A stretch of 64,000 bases of DNA from Prochlorococcus marinus str. MIT 1013. Its GTDB lineage: Bacteria > Cyanobacteriota > Cyanobacteriia > PCC-6307 > Cyanobiaceae. How positions within the stretch are numbered: the first letter of the stretch is position 1; the number at the start of each line of letters is the position of its first letter. Location: contig NZ_CP114778.1 of assembly GCF_027359395.1 (NCBI RefSeq), positions 434,001-498,000 on the forward strand, given 5' to 3'. The notes below the pieces were generated by a model. That model ran no database searches. It saw only the letters and a list, made by a program, of their open reading frames with translations, and was not told where the DNA came from. Positions 34,152 through 42,138 of this stretch are shown here, in pieces. A program made the translations under genes and the position numbers.

Positions 34152-34499
34152 ATGGCCATCGCCAACTTTTTCCTAGCCATTTTTTGTCTGTTTACCGTTG
34201 CCCTTCCTTTCTTACTCATCACCCGTGGAGGCAAAACAGAAGCAAATCGGGACTTCATTGCAGCAACAGTTAACCCGTGGTCTCAAGTTGTTAAAGAAGC
34301 TGAGTTAGCACAAGTGGTTCTGTCTGAGATTACCTCATCAGTAAAAATTGAACCTAATCTGGAAATAGCTTCTGAGCAGAATGTCGAGCCTAGTCTAGAA
34401 TCAGGAGAGGTTATTTCTCTAGAAATAAAGGGAAGTGATGAATTGGATGAGTCAATAACTCAAACATTACCAGCGGAGGAAGAACTATTAGCTGCTTGA
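34152..34499 (+). CDS. Membrane-anchored acidic protein
   Basis: From the ATG at 34152 the protein has 115 residues: MAIANFFLAIFCLFTVALPF forms one helix, then a long acidic tail rich in Glu/Ser ends EEELLAA. An earlier ATG at 34119 would add 11 residues; the GGTAGAG before 34152 favours the shorter form. Followed by a terminator. Function unknown. Confidence 0.6.
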   Translation: MAIANFFLAIFCLFTVALPFLLITRGGKTEANRDFIAATVNPWSQVVKEAELAQVVLSEITSSVKIEPNLEIASEQNVEPSLESGEVISLEIKGSDELDESITQTLPAEEELLAA

Positions 34500-34543
34500 A
34501 GGATCTACACAGTACTAGTAAATTCTGATTACCAGACAATTCT

Positions 34544-34569
34544 TAAGGGGCAACTTAAGCCCCTTTTTA
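34544..34569 (+). terminator. Rho-independent terminator
   Basis: AAGGGGC pairs with GCCCCTT around AACTTAA and is followed by T5. It ends the gene at 34152-34499. Confidence 0.8.
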
Positions 34570-34578
34570 ATGTTCTAT

Positions 34579-34773
34579 TTAACTTTTGGGTTCCAACTGA
34601 TTCATATATAGAACATGAGGGTGTTTATTCCCGCCTTCACTAGCGTCTATCCATTCTTTTTATTCCTCTCTTAATGCTTGACTGTCTTTTTCACCTAATT
34701 CTTTTATCCTTCGGAAAGTGTCCTTCATGGTCACATCAAGTGTTCTTTTTAAACTTATCGAAGGTATCTTCAT
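34579..34773 (-). pseudogene. Small gene interrupted by one in-frame TAA
   Basis: The frame MKIPSISLKRTLDVTMKDTF... reaches TAA at codon 38 (34660-34662) after ALREE and resumes KEWIDASEGGNKHPHVLYMN to a stop at 34579. Both halves have strong coding character, and the total of 64 codons plus stop is in one frame. A single-base change of a sense codon is the simplest cause. Confidence 0.55.
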
Positions 34774-34800
34774 ACTAAATTGCTCACCAAAGAATCATTA

Positions 34801-34914
34801 ATGGAAAAACAAACCACAAATGCAAATGTCAATGCCAAGGGTTTTTGAAATAGTTCATTTGGTGAGTTCATTTATATCAATCAACTAGAGAAGCATGCTA
34901 ATGAAGCACAGTAA
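34801..34914 (+). pseudogene. Micro-gene interrupted by one in-frame TGA
   Basis: MEKQTTNANVNAKGF is followed by TGA (34846-34848), then NSSFGEFIYINQLEKHANEA to TAA at 34912. A TGG-to-TGA change would restore a 37-residue protein. Confidence 0.45.
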
Positions 34915-34941
34915 ATAAAAAGCAAACACATTTCCAGTGGT

Positions 34942-35073
34942 TTACGCGTAAAAACGGAGAGGTAAAATTGATTTAATTTCATCATCTAAACATTTGATAC
35001 GTGCTGCGTGTTCGGGTTCCCCATATAACATTGCATATAAATAGGTTGTGAAGATTAGCAAGATCGCCATCAT
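34942..35073 (-). CDS. Micro-protein with N-terminal helix
   Basis: A 43-residue peptide MMAILLIFTTYLYAMLYGEP followed by EHAARIKCLDDEIKSILPLR. One hydrophobic helix and an amphipathic tail. Its ATG is 6 bases from the divergent ATG at 35080, so the promoters must overlap the genes. Confidence 0.5.
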   Translation of the reverse strand: MMAILLIFTTYLYAMLYGEPEHAARIKCLDDEIKSILPLRFYA

Positions 35074-35079
35074 GAAAAT

Positions 35080-35409
35080 ATGAAGCGCTTATTTCCTCTA
35101 TTATTAATATCCTTGGTTCTCTTATTTTCTTCAGTCATATCAGCTAATGCTGAGTCGGAATTTGAGATGTATTTAAGTGATTTTTATCAAAAACAAGAGA
35201 AAGCAAGCAAAATACTGAAAGAAATTGAGACAGATTTAAAAGATGGATCCAGAGACAGAGTTTGTGCAAGGCAAAGAGAAGCTGCTAGCTATGGAATCGA
35301 AGCTACAGAGTCGTTGATTAAAGCATTTAAAACAAATGGTTCTAAAACTGAAATGGAGAATCTTCAAGCGGGGCTAGATAAATGGAGAGAGTTGAGGGAC
35401 TATTGCTAA
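35080..35409 (+). CDS. Exported helical two-cysteine protein
   Basis: A clear signal peptide (MKRLFPLLLISLVLLFSSVI, cleavage after NA) precedes a mature helical domain of about 85 residues with RVCARQREAASYGIEATESL and the C-terminal WRELRDYC. The two Cys likely pair across helices. Resembles uncharacterised cyanobacterial lumen/periplasm proteins; function unknown. Confidence 0.75.
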   Translation: MKRLFPLLLISLVLLFSSVISANAESEFEMYLSDFYQKQEKASKILKEIETDLKDGSRDRVCARQREAASYGIEATESLIKAFKTNGSKTEMENLQAGLDKWRELRDYC

Positions 35410-35430
35410 CAACTTTTCTCTTGAAAATAA

Positions 35431-35679
35431 ATGAATTTATTAGTTATTGTTTTTTTTATTGCCGCAATTTGGCTCATAAGAAAATTGGCATGGAATGTAG
35501 AAGAGGGAACCAATGAACAAAGAGAACGAAATCCAGAGTTAAATACAAAAAACTTCGATATGCATGAAAGAAGACTTGAACAATTTTCAAAGTCAAAATA
35601 CAAAAACCGTATGTTTTATATCGGCACTGATGGTACTTGCTACTATTACTCAGCCACTGGAAGGAAAATTTTTTGCTAA
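35431..35679 (+). CDS. Small membrane-anchored protein
   Basis: An 82-residue protein has an N-terminal helix (LLVIVFFIAAIWLI), a charged middle and a Cys/Tyr-rich end (GTDGTCYYYSATGRKIFC). Coupled to the next gene by TAATG. Confidence 0.6.
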   Translation: MNLLVIVFFIAAIWLIRKLAWNVEEGTNEQRERNPELNTKNFDMHERRLEQFSKSKYKNRMFYIGTDGTCYYYSATGRKIFC

Positions 35680-35819
35680 TGTATGAAATATCTCAATGGG
35701 TTATTGCTGCTTTAATTGGAACATCTATTGCCGCCTTCTTGGCTTGGTTTAACAAATCCGGTTCGGACTTTAAAGACGGATTTGAGCCAAAAAGCAAAAG
35801 GACGAAAAAGAAAAAATAG
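35679..35819 (+). CDS. Small membrane-anchored basic protein
   Basis: Starting at the overlapping ATG (35679), a 46-residue peptide MYEISQWVIAALIGTSIAAF has one helix and a basic tail ending KSKRTKKKK. The longer upstream frame is rejected because the TAATG overlap fits coupling with the preceding gene. Confidence 0.6.
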   Translation: MYEISQWVIAALIGTSIAAFLAWFNKSGSDFKDGFEPKSKRTKKKK

Positions 35820-36008
35820 ATTGCATCTGCTAGAAAATTAAAAAGCTTTGTGCGTACACCAATAACTCAATGAACCTAGAGGCAACATCCATCTGACTTA
35901 TTACTAGAGCAATTACAATAAAAATAATTAATCTACTTAAAACGAAAATAGGTAAATTAATCAAATAAATAAGCATCTAAATATTTTTCAATCCCAGATT
36001 AATCAGTT

Positions 36009-36296
36009 TTATTTACTTCCCACTCCAGTAAAAACAAATCCATTAAGAATACAGAAATCATATGCAAAAAGCTTTAAATTATCTGGCATCTCAGTCCATT
36101 TCATTTCCTCAATTTTATTTAATTGCTCTGAACTTAGGTTCTCTGCTTTAGCATATTCCAGCATCATCTCTGACCAACAATCAGAATAAATATCTACGTA
36201 AAATGCCTTTTGATTTTGATCAAAGAAATTAATTTTATCTTGCTTTGTACTAACCTTTTTAGACAGTTGCTTATAGTATTCAATGTCCGATGTCAT
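36009..36296 (-). CDS. Hypothetical soluble protein
   Basis: A 95-residue protein rich in Tyr/Asp/Lys with FYVDIYSDCWSEMMLEYAKA and FAYDFCILNGFVF. Mixed helix/strand, no motif recognised. Confidence 0.6.
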   Translation of the reverse strand: MTSDIEYYKQLSKKVSTKQDKINFFDQNQKAFYVDIYSDCWSEMMLEYAKAENLSSEQLNKIEEMKWTEMPDNLKLFAYDFCILNGFVFTGVGSK

Positions 36297-36579
36297 GATT
36301 ATTTGCTTATTTGAAAAACTAACTTAATAAATTTACTTTTAAATAGTGATGAGATGTTCGAAATCTATACATTAAGTAGTCTGCGAAATCAAACGTTGGA
36401 CAGATTTTTCTACTGAAGTGGACAAGATAAAGTATAAAAACTAATTTAACTTGGAAACCATGAGAACTACATCATTTTAATTATTAATCCCACTGTGGGG
36501 GAATACGTCTCCATCCAGTTGACAATAAATCCCTCAATAGTTTTATTGCCAACCCTCTTCTCATCCTCTTGCGATTTTT

Positions 36580-36717
36580 TTAAAGTGGGGGTCCCTTTGA
36601 TTCAAGCCTTTCCCTCTCAATCCAAACATTAGGGTTTTGATCCCAGCTCTCCCAATCATTTCGAAACCTAAGTATCCACATTAAATTTACTTCCCTAATC
36701 CAACCATCTCGCTTCAT
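36580..36717 (-). CDS. Tryptophan-rich micro-protein
   Basis: A 45-residue basic peptide MKRDGWIREVNLMWILRFRN contains five Trp (GWI, MWI, DWESW, VWI). The unusual and even Trp spacing supports translation. No family recognised. Confidence 0.5.
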   Translation of the reverse strand: MKRDGWIREVNLMWILRFRNDWESWDQNPNVWIERERLESKGPPL

Positions 36718-36769
36718 ACGAGAAAACAAGTCAATACTACAAATATACCACAAGAAATTGTTTGTGACT

Positions 36770-36862
36770 TTAATGTGACTTTTTGGATGTAGCTTTATTT
36801 TTTTGTTTCGGCAGAGCTGTCATATCAGACTTAGGAATGCTGAATGGAGTAAACAATTTCAT
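36770..36862 (-). CDS. Basic micro-protein
   Basis: A 30-residue peptide MKLFTPFSIPKSDMTALPKQ plus a Lys-rich tail (KNKATSKKSH). Low-complexity, probably disordered. Weak support. Confidence 0.35.
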   Translation of the reverse strand: MKLFTPFSIPKSDMTALPKQKNKATSKKSH

Positions 36863-36941
36863 AGTGTTGATGTATTTATTAGACGAGTTCAATTTAAGAT
36901 CACGAAAAATTTAATGCCTGGGTGAAACTACCCTAAAAATA

Positions 36942-36962
36942 TTCGCATTGCACTACAACATC
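36942..36962 (+). promoter_or_regulatory. 21-base leader identical to 42986-43006
   Basis: The same 21 bases, beginning TTCGCATTGCACTAC, occur 27 bases upstream of the MFTPYH gene here and 46 bases upstream of the paralogous MLTPYH gene at 43052. A weaker match (GTGAAACTACCC / GTAACCACCCC) lies just before both. It may be promoter or leader. Confidence 0.55.
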
Positions 36963-36988
36963 CGATTTGTAGTTGTAGCTAAATTCAA

Positions 36989-37111
36989 ATGTTTACTCCC
37001 TACCATGTAATCATGTTTGGAATTTTATTAATAACAGGTTTTGCATTAATTCTTCAGATGTCAGAAGGAGAAGACGGATTAAGAAAAAATCAATCAAAGA
37101 TTTCAAAATAA
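36989..37111 (+). CDS. MxTPYH-family micro-protein
   Basis: A 40-residue peptide MFTPYHVIMFGILLITGFAL with a charged tail has one transmembrane helix. It is paralogous to 43052-43144 (MLTPYHIILFGILLV) and shares its conserved upstream leader. Confidence 0.6.
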   Translation: MFTPYHVIMFGILLITGFALILQMSEGEDGLRKNQSKISK

Positions 37112-37156
37112 ATTCGATTTGAACAGTTATTAAATTATTTGTGACTAGAAAACTAT

Positions 37157-37333
37157 TTAAGCAAAGCAAGTCCAATCTAGGTTTCGATGATTTGTTAAAA
37201 ACGGAGCTGGTGTGCAAACCTTCTCACCATCAGGTGTTACGTAGCACCTTTCAATGCCCCAACTTCGTTCAATGATTTTTACCTCAGTAGAACATTTTGG
37301 TAAAGGAGGTACCGCATTTAGAGGTCTGGTCAT
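37157..37333 (-). CDS. Small Cys-containing protein
   Basis: A 58-residue soluble protein MTRPLNAVPPLPKCSTEVKI has WGIERCYVTPDGEKVCTPAP and ends WTCFA, four Cys in all. The beta-hairpin-like RCYVTPDGEKVC could carry a disulfide or metal. No family recognised. Confidence 0.6.
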   Translation of the reverse strand: MTRPLNAVPPLPKCSTEVKIIERSWGIERCYVTPDGEKVCTPAPFLTNHRNLDWTCFA

Positions 37334-37431
37334 ATTAATCAGTAGCTATACATTTTTAGCTCCTGAAAAAGTTTTATCAATCAGCAAATAAATCCATTGA
37401 CATTGAATCAAGTGCAAAACACACAAACTTA

Positions 37432-37620
37432 ATGAAAATAAATCTTAAAGCTAAAGTAACTTTTGTTTTTGTAATTTTAGATAGCCAATTAAAATTGGTA
37501 TATAGATATCGATCTTTCAACTCCGACTCAAAGAGTCCGGATCATCTAAATGCTTATCATGCAGCTTTTCACCAAACAAGTGATCCTCAGTTCAAATACA
37601 AATACTCCCAATACTATTAA
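37432..37620 (+). CDS. Small hypothetical protein
   Basis: A 62-residue protein with an initial hydrophobic strand pair (VTFVFVILDSQLKLVYRYRS) and a polar aromatic tail (FKYKYSQYY). No family recognised. Confidence 0.45.
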   Translation: MKINLKAKVTFVFVILDSQLKLVYRYRSFNSDSKSPDHLNAYHAAFHQTSDPQFKYKYSQYY

Positions 37621-37780
37621 AATATATGAAATAGCTATGAGCTGGTTTTAACTTAAAGTGCAAAGAATCTAAGCCGTGTCAAAAGAAAGATTCATGTTAT
37701 TAAGCAAAAGGGAAATGACACCTCTAATCCTATAGCTATTGTCAGAGAGTGAATCAGAAGTTTTTTTACAAAGAAGCGAA

Positions 37781-37885
37781 ATGATAAGAATAAAGCTCAA
37801 TCAAGAATATGAGGAAGTTGGAAACACTTATAAAGTGATCGCAATATCCTTAACAGTTGGACTAAATATAATTATCTTTACTTGA
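37781..37885 (+). CDS. Possible micro-protein
   Basis: A 34-residue frame MIRIKLNQEYEEVGNTYKVI ends in a short hydrophobic run. Low confidence; no homolog in the window. Confidence 0.25.
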   Translation: MIRIKLNQEYEEVGNTYKVIAISLTVGLNIIIFT

Positions 37886-38132
37886 TCTTTATTTGGTTCT
37901 CTCTCTTTTCAGGGTTGAGCAAATAAAATATCTAAAATAAAAGACGTGCAAATATGAATTTAATCAGAGTATCAGCAAGTAAAAGGAAGCGGGTTAAGAA
38001 AACTTAAATCACCTAAAGGATTAGCTTTATTTACTTATTCAGGTATATTTTTTACATACAAATCACAAACAAGCGAGTCAAAAGAAAATACGCAGTTTTT
38101 TTTAATAAGGTTCAGAAATAATCCCAAAAAAA

Positions 38133-38357
38133 ATGCAAGTAGATCTAAATGAACTAGCAAATTCATACGAGGTCGTTCCCGTATCTCTTAGTGATCCTTT
38201 TAAGTCTTTAGTTGCGGAACCTTCCACGATGGAAGTACTTAGATTCATACCCATTATTGCCTTCATTGCTTTAATAATTACAGCTGTATGGAGACAGGGT
38301 ATGAAGTTCCCAGTAAAAGCTATTGGCGATTTAAAAAAAGACAGCAAGCAAGATTAA
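38133..38357 (+). CDS. Small membrane protein
   Basis: A 74-residue protein has an acidic N-terminal half (MQVDLNELANSYEVVPVSLS), one helix (about residues 37-53) and a basic tail. No family recognised. Confidence 0.55.
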   Translation: MQVDLNELANSYEVVPVSLSDPFKSLVAEPSTMEVLRFIPIIAFIALIITAVWRQGMKFPVKAIGDLKKDSKQD

Positions 38358-38449
38358 ATCAATGAGTGGATTTAAACGATTTTCTTTTAATTTCTAATGG
38401 CTGTAGGATTAATTAAATATCATTAAGATCTAGTAACAGCTACTGAAAA

Positions 38450-39400
38450 TTAGAGGTTAGAGGAGGAATTAGCTAACTCATTCGTCAACTCAATTAATTT
38501 TTTAGAAATTCCAATCTCTTTCATTGAGTGTCCTGCACTATCGATTACATAAAGTTTTGAAGAGGGCAATGATTTATTAAGATCCCATGCACTTCTCATG
38601 GGACAAACCACGTCATATCTTCCCTGAACAATCGAAACAGGAATATCTTTTAGCTTAGTAATGTTTTTTAAAATATAATTTTCCTCTAAAAAAATGTTAT
38701 TAACAAAATAATGACATTCTATACGCGCAAAAGAATCTGAGAAATTATCATTTGCAGCTTTTTTAATGGATAATTCTTTTGGCATGAGAAAGCTTGTTGA
38801 CAGTTCCCATCTAGTCCAAGCATGTGCTGCTTTGGCTCTTTCAGACCTATCTTGACTGGTTAATCTCTTATGGAAAGCATTAATCAAATCGCCTCTTTCA
38901 TTTTGCGGAATAACAGACTGATAAAGATCAAATTCTTCAGGAAAAATCTCACTTGCACCTTTTTGATAGAACCAGCTTAATTCGGTTTTTCTGCACAAAA
39001 ATATACCTCTAAGAGTAAGACTTAAAACTTTTTCCGTGTGTTGAATGGCATAAATCAAGCTTAATGTTGAGCCCCATGAGCCCCCAAAGACATGCCATGA
39101 TTCGATTTTTAAGAGTTGTCTTAATTTTTCAATGTCTTCAATTAAATGATGTGTCGTATTTTCTTTTAACTCAGAATGAGGAGAAGATCTACCGCATCCT
39201 CTTTGATCAAATTGAACAATATTGAATTCCTTTGGATCAAAATATCTTCTATAAGAAGGACTACTCCCACCCCCGGGGCCTCCATGAACAATCAAGACAG
39301 AGGATCCATTTGGATTGCCACTTCTTTCCCAGTAGATAAAGTGTAGAGGACTCACTTTCAATATCCCTTGTTCCTTAGGTTCTATTTCTGGAAATAACAT
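38450..39400 (-). CDS. pip: Proline iminopeptidase
   Basis: The 316-residue alpha/beta-hydrolase has HGGPGGGSSPSYRRYFDP (oxyanion region from residue 39), QFDQRGCGRSSPH, the nucleophile elbow GGSWGS with S108, GRYDVVCP and AGHS at the end, all typical of family S33 iminopeptidases. It removes N-terminal proline from peptides in the cytoplasm. Length is normal. Confidence 0.93.
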   Translation of the reverse strand: MLFPEIEPKEQGILKVSPLHFIYWERSGNPNGSSVLIVHGGPGGGSSPSYRRYFDPKEFNIVQFDQRGCGRSSPHSELKENTTHHLIEDIEKLRQLLKIESWHVFGGSWGSTLSLIYAIQHTEKVLSLTLRGIFLCRKTELSWFYQKGASEIFPEEFDLYQSVIPQNERGDLINAFHKRLTSQDRSERAKAAHAWTRWELSTSFLMPKELSIKKAANDNFSDSFARIECHYFVNNIFLEENYILKNITKLKDIPVSIVQGRYDVVCPMRSAWDLNKSLPSSKLYVIDSAGHSMKEIGISKKLIELTNELANSSSNL

Positions 39401-39501
39401 TTTTAATTAAATTTTCGTCTTTTGCTTTTGAGACATTTCATTCAAATCAAGCATACATAACAAAATTAGCTATAAAGGATTATTAAAAAAGGAATTGATC
39501 A

Positions 39502-39723
39502 ATGCGTAAGAAAAATTGGCTCAAAAGCTTTCGATTAAATATTCATGCCCCTGGAACAGGTTTTGCCCTAATGATCTTGGCTTTAACTCAAGTACCAGTA
39601 GGAATAAAGAATGCAGCTGAAGTTGCTTGTATTGGTCAAACTTCAAATAAGATTTGGAAATCAGAAAAGAATCATGCGGATGCAAACATGCTTGCAGTTC
39701 AAAGATGCAATGGAAGAAATTAA
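39502..39723 (+). CDS. Small protein with RCNGR ending
   Basis: A 73-residue protein with a hydrophobic segment (GFALMILALTQVPVG) then VACIGQTSNKIWKSEKNHAD and VQRCNGRN. The two-Cys ending matches 9321-9581. Probably anchored to the membrane with the Cys domain outside. Confidence 0.6.
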   Translation: MRKKNWLKSFRLNIHAPGTGFALMILALTQVPVGIKNAAEVACIGQTSNKIWKSEKNHADANMLAVQRCNGRN

Positions 39724-39841
39724 CTGGAATCATGTGTTCGTCTTCAAGAAAATTAGATAAAAAACTAAAAAATGTAACGTTGGCCTAGAACTTGATTTTT
39801 AACACGATAGAAAGATGAATATTTGAAAATTCTTCTTTTTT

Positions 39842-40168
39842 ATGACTTCAGCGCTAAAAATAATCGATCAAGAACTAGCTCAGTTTGGCTGGTTTGAGTC
39901 AATAGCTACTAATTCAATAAGTGACTTTAAGTCACCCAAGATAGATGTTGAAGAACAAACAACTAATGAAAAAGAATCTGATCTCATAGACACATTCATA
40001 TGTCATCTTATTTTCTATGTGGTTTTTTGCTATTCCCTATTTCTATATATTTTTATTGATTTGGGTTTTGGTTCCTTTTTAAAAAATAAAGTAAATACAT
40101 TATTTAAACTCCAAAAAAATTTGAACCGCCTTCCTTTATCAGTGCTCATTCCAATTAATACAGACTAG
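39842..40168 (+). CDS. Membrane protein, paralog of 57582-57899
   Basis: The 108-residue protein has a soluble acidic first half (EQTTNEKESDLIDTF) and a helix starting ICHLIFYVVFCYSLFLYIFI, followed by DLGFGSFLKNK. The 105-residue paralog has ICHLIFYSIFC and DLGLGSFVKNQ. Function unknown. It ends before a terminator. Confidence 0.65.
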   Translation: MTSALKIIDQELAQFGWFESIATNSISDFKSPKIDVEEQTTNEKESDLIDTFICHLIFYVVFCYSLFLYIFIDLGFGSFLKNKVNTLFKLQKNLNRLPLSVLIPINTD

Positions 40169-40254
40169 GTCTGCCCTTAAACAAATTATTTGGGTATTCC
40201 TTACTATCGCACTAACTAAAATAATGTATTTAGATAGTAAAGAAGTAATTCACT

Positions 40255-40287
40255 AACGGTCTGAGTCTGCACAGACCGTTTTTTTAT
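40255..40287 (+). terminator. Rho-independent terminator
   Basis: AACGGTCTG pairs with CAGACCGTT around AGTCTGCA and is followed by a run of seven or more T. It ends the transcript of 39842-40168. Confidence 0.85.
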
Positions 40288-40291
40288 TTAA

Positions 40292-40396
40292 ATGCAAAAT
40301 TTTTTCGCCAAACTATCAAAATATTTTTATGGAATTAAAGTTGGTCAATTCTATGAAGAGCCCATAGGGGACGATTACTTATATCCAGATTGGTAA
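40292..40396 (+). CDS. Micro-protein
   Basis: A 34-residue peptide MQNFFAKLSKYFYGIKVGQF plus EEPIGDDYLYPDW. Amphipathic helix and acidic aromatic tail look coding. It starts immediately after a terminator, so it would need its own promoter. Low support. Confidence 0.4.
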   Translation: MQNFFAKLSKYFYGIKVGQFYEEPIGDDYLYPDW

Positions 40397-40667
40397 ATAG
40401 ACGTCAAATGCGTTTACCATCGTTCAATCAAAGATTTTTCATTACTACACAACCATTTAGAAAATGAGACAATCAATTGATTTTTAACTGATAATAACCA
40501 CAGACTATATTTTTTTAACTTGGTAAAGCTTTAAGCATAGCCTCTACTCCTATAATTCTTATCCTTGATTCGTTAATCGACTACTAGTTAATTTTACTTG
40601 AGTAAAAGCCGAGGTGTATAAATTCAACAAGATCGATTAGAACATCTATATACCGATATGGAGGGTT

Positions 40668-40832
40668 ATGAAACTAAAAACTCCTTTGAACATAATCAAA
40701 AATGCATTAAGTGATATTCGAACAATGCATGACTTCTCTTACACGGTTCCCAATGAAACTAGAGATGAGTTTTGGGAAAAAGAATGTAGTAATCATCCAA
40801 CAGCATCTACATGCAAAGTTTATGAGGGCTAA
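40668..40832 (+). CDS. Small protein with FWxxEC...PxxxxC tail
   Basis: A 54-residue soluble protein, GGAGGG-like Shine-Dalgarno upstream, ends EFWEKECSNHPTASTCKVYEG. The ending resembles 16267-16440 (GFWDAECSMNPSSPAC). Function unknown. Confidence 0.55.
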   Translation: MKLKTPLNIIKNALSDIRTMHDFSYTVPNETRDEFWEKECSNHPTASTCKVYEG

Positions 40833-40897
40833 CAAAAATAAAATTCTGCGAATTAATAGCTGTTCAACCAAGCAAGAATCATCATCTAAACAATAAA

Positions 40898-40920
40898 AAG
40901 GCCCTGCCTAGCAGGGCCTT
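40898..40920 (-). terminator. Rho-independent terminator
   Basis: AAGGCCCTGC and GCAGGGCCTT form a perfect 10-bp stem with a CTA loop; the minus strand continues TTTTATTG. It ends the second DUF4278 unit. Confidence 0.8.
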
Positions 40921-40938
40921 ATAAAAAGAGTTAACAAA

Positions 40939-41112
40939 CTAATGCTGATAGCGATGACCTCGATATGCCAATTGGGAATTTAGATCAAACTTAGCATCGC
41001 TTCTGCATGTGTTGTAGTGATTACGCCTGTAAGTCAGCTCAACACAATCCTTTTGCGGTTTTTGTTCTTTGTGCTGGACATAGTTTTGTCCACGATATAG
41101 AAGAGTTGTCAT
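40939..41112 (-). CDS. DUF4278 small protein under a glutamine-II riboswitch
   Basis: The 57-residue protein begins MTTLLYRGQNYVQHKE and has LTYRRNHY and LAYRGHRY, three DUF4278 elements, like its paralog 24385-24555. It contains two Cys the paralog lacks. An ATG one codon upstream (41115) is also possible. Preceded by the second riboswitch copy. Function unknown. Confidence 0.85.
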   Translation of the reverse strand: MTTLLYRGQNYVQHKEQKPQKDCVELTYRRNHYNTCRSDAKFDLNSQLAYRGHRYQH

Positions 41113-41132
41113 CATCCATTGTCCGAATGTTG

Positions 41133-41193
41133 ATTTAAGTCCCCGTTCCTTGGCTTAAATCGAGATGCGGCTCGCTATGTAACGAGTTGAACG
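41133..41193 (-). promoter_or_regulatory. Glutamine-II (downstream-peptide) type riboswitch
   Basis: CGTTC (from 41193) pairs with GAACG; inside, ACTCG/CGAG(C) forms a hairpin; ATTTAAG inside pairs with CTTAAAT outside as a pseudoknot. The GGAACGGGG core is identical to the first copy while the helices differ in sequence but not in pairing. Followed 20 bases later by the DUF4278 ATG. Confidence 0.8.
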
Positions 41194-41348
41194 TTTTTGT
41201 AGCGGTTGCTACAAAAAGTATTATGTTATGGATGGATAGCACGTGTAGTTCATCTCGATACAAAACTATCTAGTGATATATACTCAAATTTCAAAATATT
41301 TTTTTTAGTATCAACTTAAAAGAGAATTCTGCTAATTTTTTTTAAGCT

Positions 41349-41612
41349 TTAAGAGGTCTCCCATAAAGGTTTCTTAGAGACTTCCCATTCTGTTTCCACT
41401 GACGACCTCCATAGGTCTCTTGCTTTTTCATAAGTTAACTTCTGACTTTCATGTAACTGAACATGAGGAGTAATACCGTGTAGGAATCTGAGCCTGCAGC
41501 TAGCATAGTGAACCCTTATGTATGTAGTTCCGTCTTCATCAGGGTGTTTATCTTTTAAAAGCCTCATTGCCCAGACCCGATCTTTTTTCACAAGCCAACT
41601 TTCATTTTGCAT
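41349..41612 (-). CDS. DUF1651 family protein
   Basis: The 87-residue protein matches the DUF1651 plan: an early ESWLVKKDRVWAMRLLKDKH, a middle basic strand and a late LTYEKARDLWRSSVETEWEV. The family is small and cyanobacterial, of unknown function. It lies two bases downstream of 41615-41830 and is co-transcribed with it. Confidence 0.7.
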   Translation of the reverse strand: MQNESWLVKKDRVWAMRLLKDKHPDEDGTTYIRVHYASCRLRFLHGITPHVQLHESQKLTYEKARDLWRSSVETEWEVSKKPLWETS

Positions 41613-41614
41613 TT

Positions 41615-41830
41615 TCAGTAGGAGCTTGGATTATCTCTTTTATGATGCCTGGCCTTTGAATGACAACTATCTGGTAACCAACGATTTTTAACAACTTCAA
41701 GGAAATCACATATGAATTCATCTGGGCAATCAAGCTCATCCTGCAATTCAGCTAACTCATCAATAAAAAATTCGAATGTTCTACTTATTAAACCTGACTT
41801 TTGCTTTTGGGACGGAATCCATTTGGCCAT
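41615..41830 (-). CDS. KEWxP-family small protein
   Basis: With the start at 41830 the protein is MAKWIPSQKQKSG..., 71 residues, containing DELAELQDELDCPDEFICDF, aligned with 7760-7951. A four-codon longer start exists at 41842. Tail is basic and polar. Function unknown. Confidence 0.7.
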   Translation of the reverse strand: MAKWIPSQKQKSGLISRTFEFFIDELAELQDELDCPDEFICDFLEVVKNRWLPDSCHSKARHHKRDNPSSY

Positions 41831-41861
41831 AACTAGAAACAATAATTAGCTAAAATAATAA

Positions 41862-41972
41862 TTAAACTATTACTGCAGAACCTATTTGGTAAACACCTGC
41901 TATTAAAAGCAAAACAGGTAGGTTTATTAAAACTAAAAGCTTAGCGGCAGTGATTTTATTAATTGCTGTCAT
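41862..41972 (-). CDS. Single-helix membrane micro-protein
   Basis: A 36-residue peptide MTAINKITAAKLLVLINLPV has one transmembrane helix filling most of its length. It lies upstream of 41615-41830 on the same strand. Confidence 0.5.
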   Translation of the reverse strand: MTAINKITAAKLLVLINLPVLLLIAGVYQIGSAVIV

Positions 41973-42038
41973 TTCTAAAATGTTTTTTAAAATTTGAATC
42001 AATTATTGGGAACATAACCGGATTAATCTATCCCTAAA

Positions 42039-42075
42039 GGTCGGTTCAGGTAGGGCTAACCAGTTCGGGTACAAT
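42039..42075 (+). promoter_or_regulatory. Candidate promoter with GGTAGGGCTAACC element
   Basis: A GGTCGGTTCAGGTAGGGCTA block is followed by TACAAT (42070-42075), a -10-like hexamer, about 65 bases before the gene at 42139. A similar block (GGTAGTGCTAACC followed by GGATAAT) is at 56854-56883. Confidence 0.35.
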
Positions 42076-42138
42076 AGAGGAAATCCCTCCAAAAACGTGA
42101 ATTAATTCTGGATAGAGTTGGATATTGGGAAAAAATCT

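Noticed and set aside
37937..38152. Open frame of about 60 codons without a start, GLALFTYSGIFFTYK...
   Set aside because: It reads partly like protein but has no usable start codon and overlaps the start of 38133-38357.
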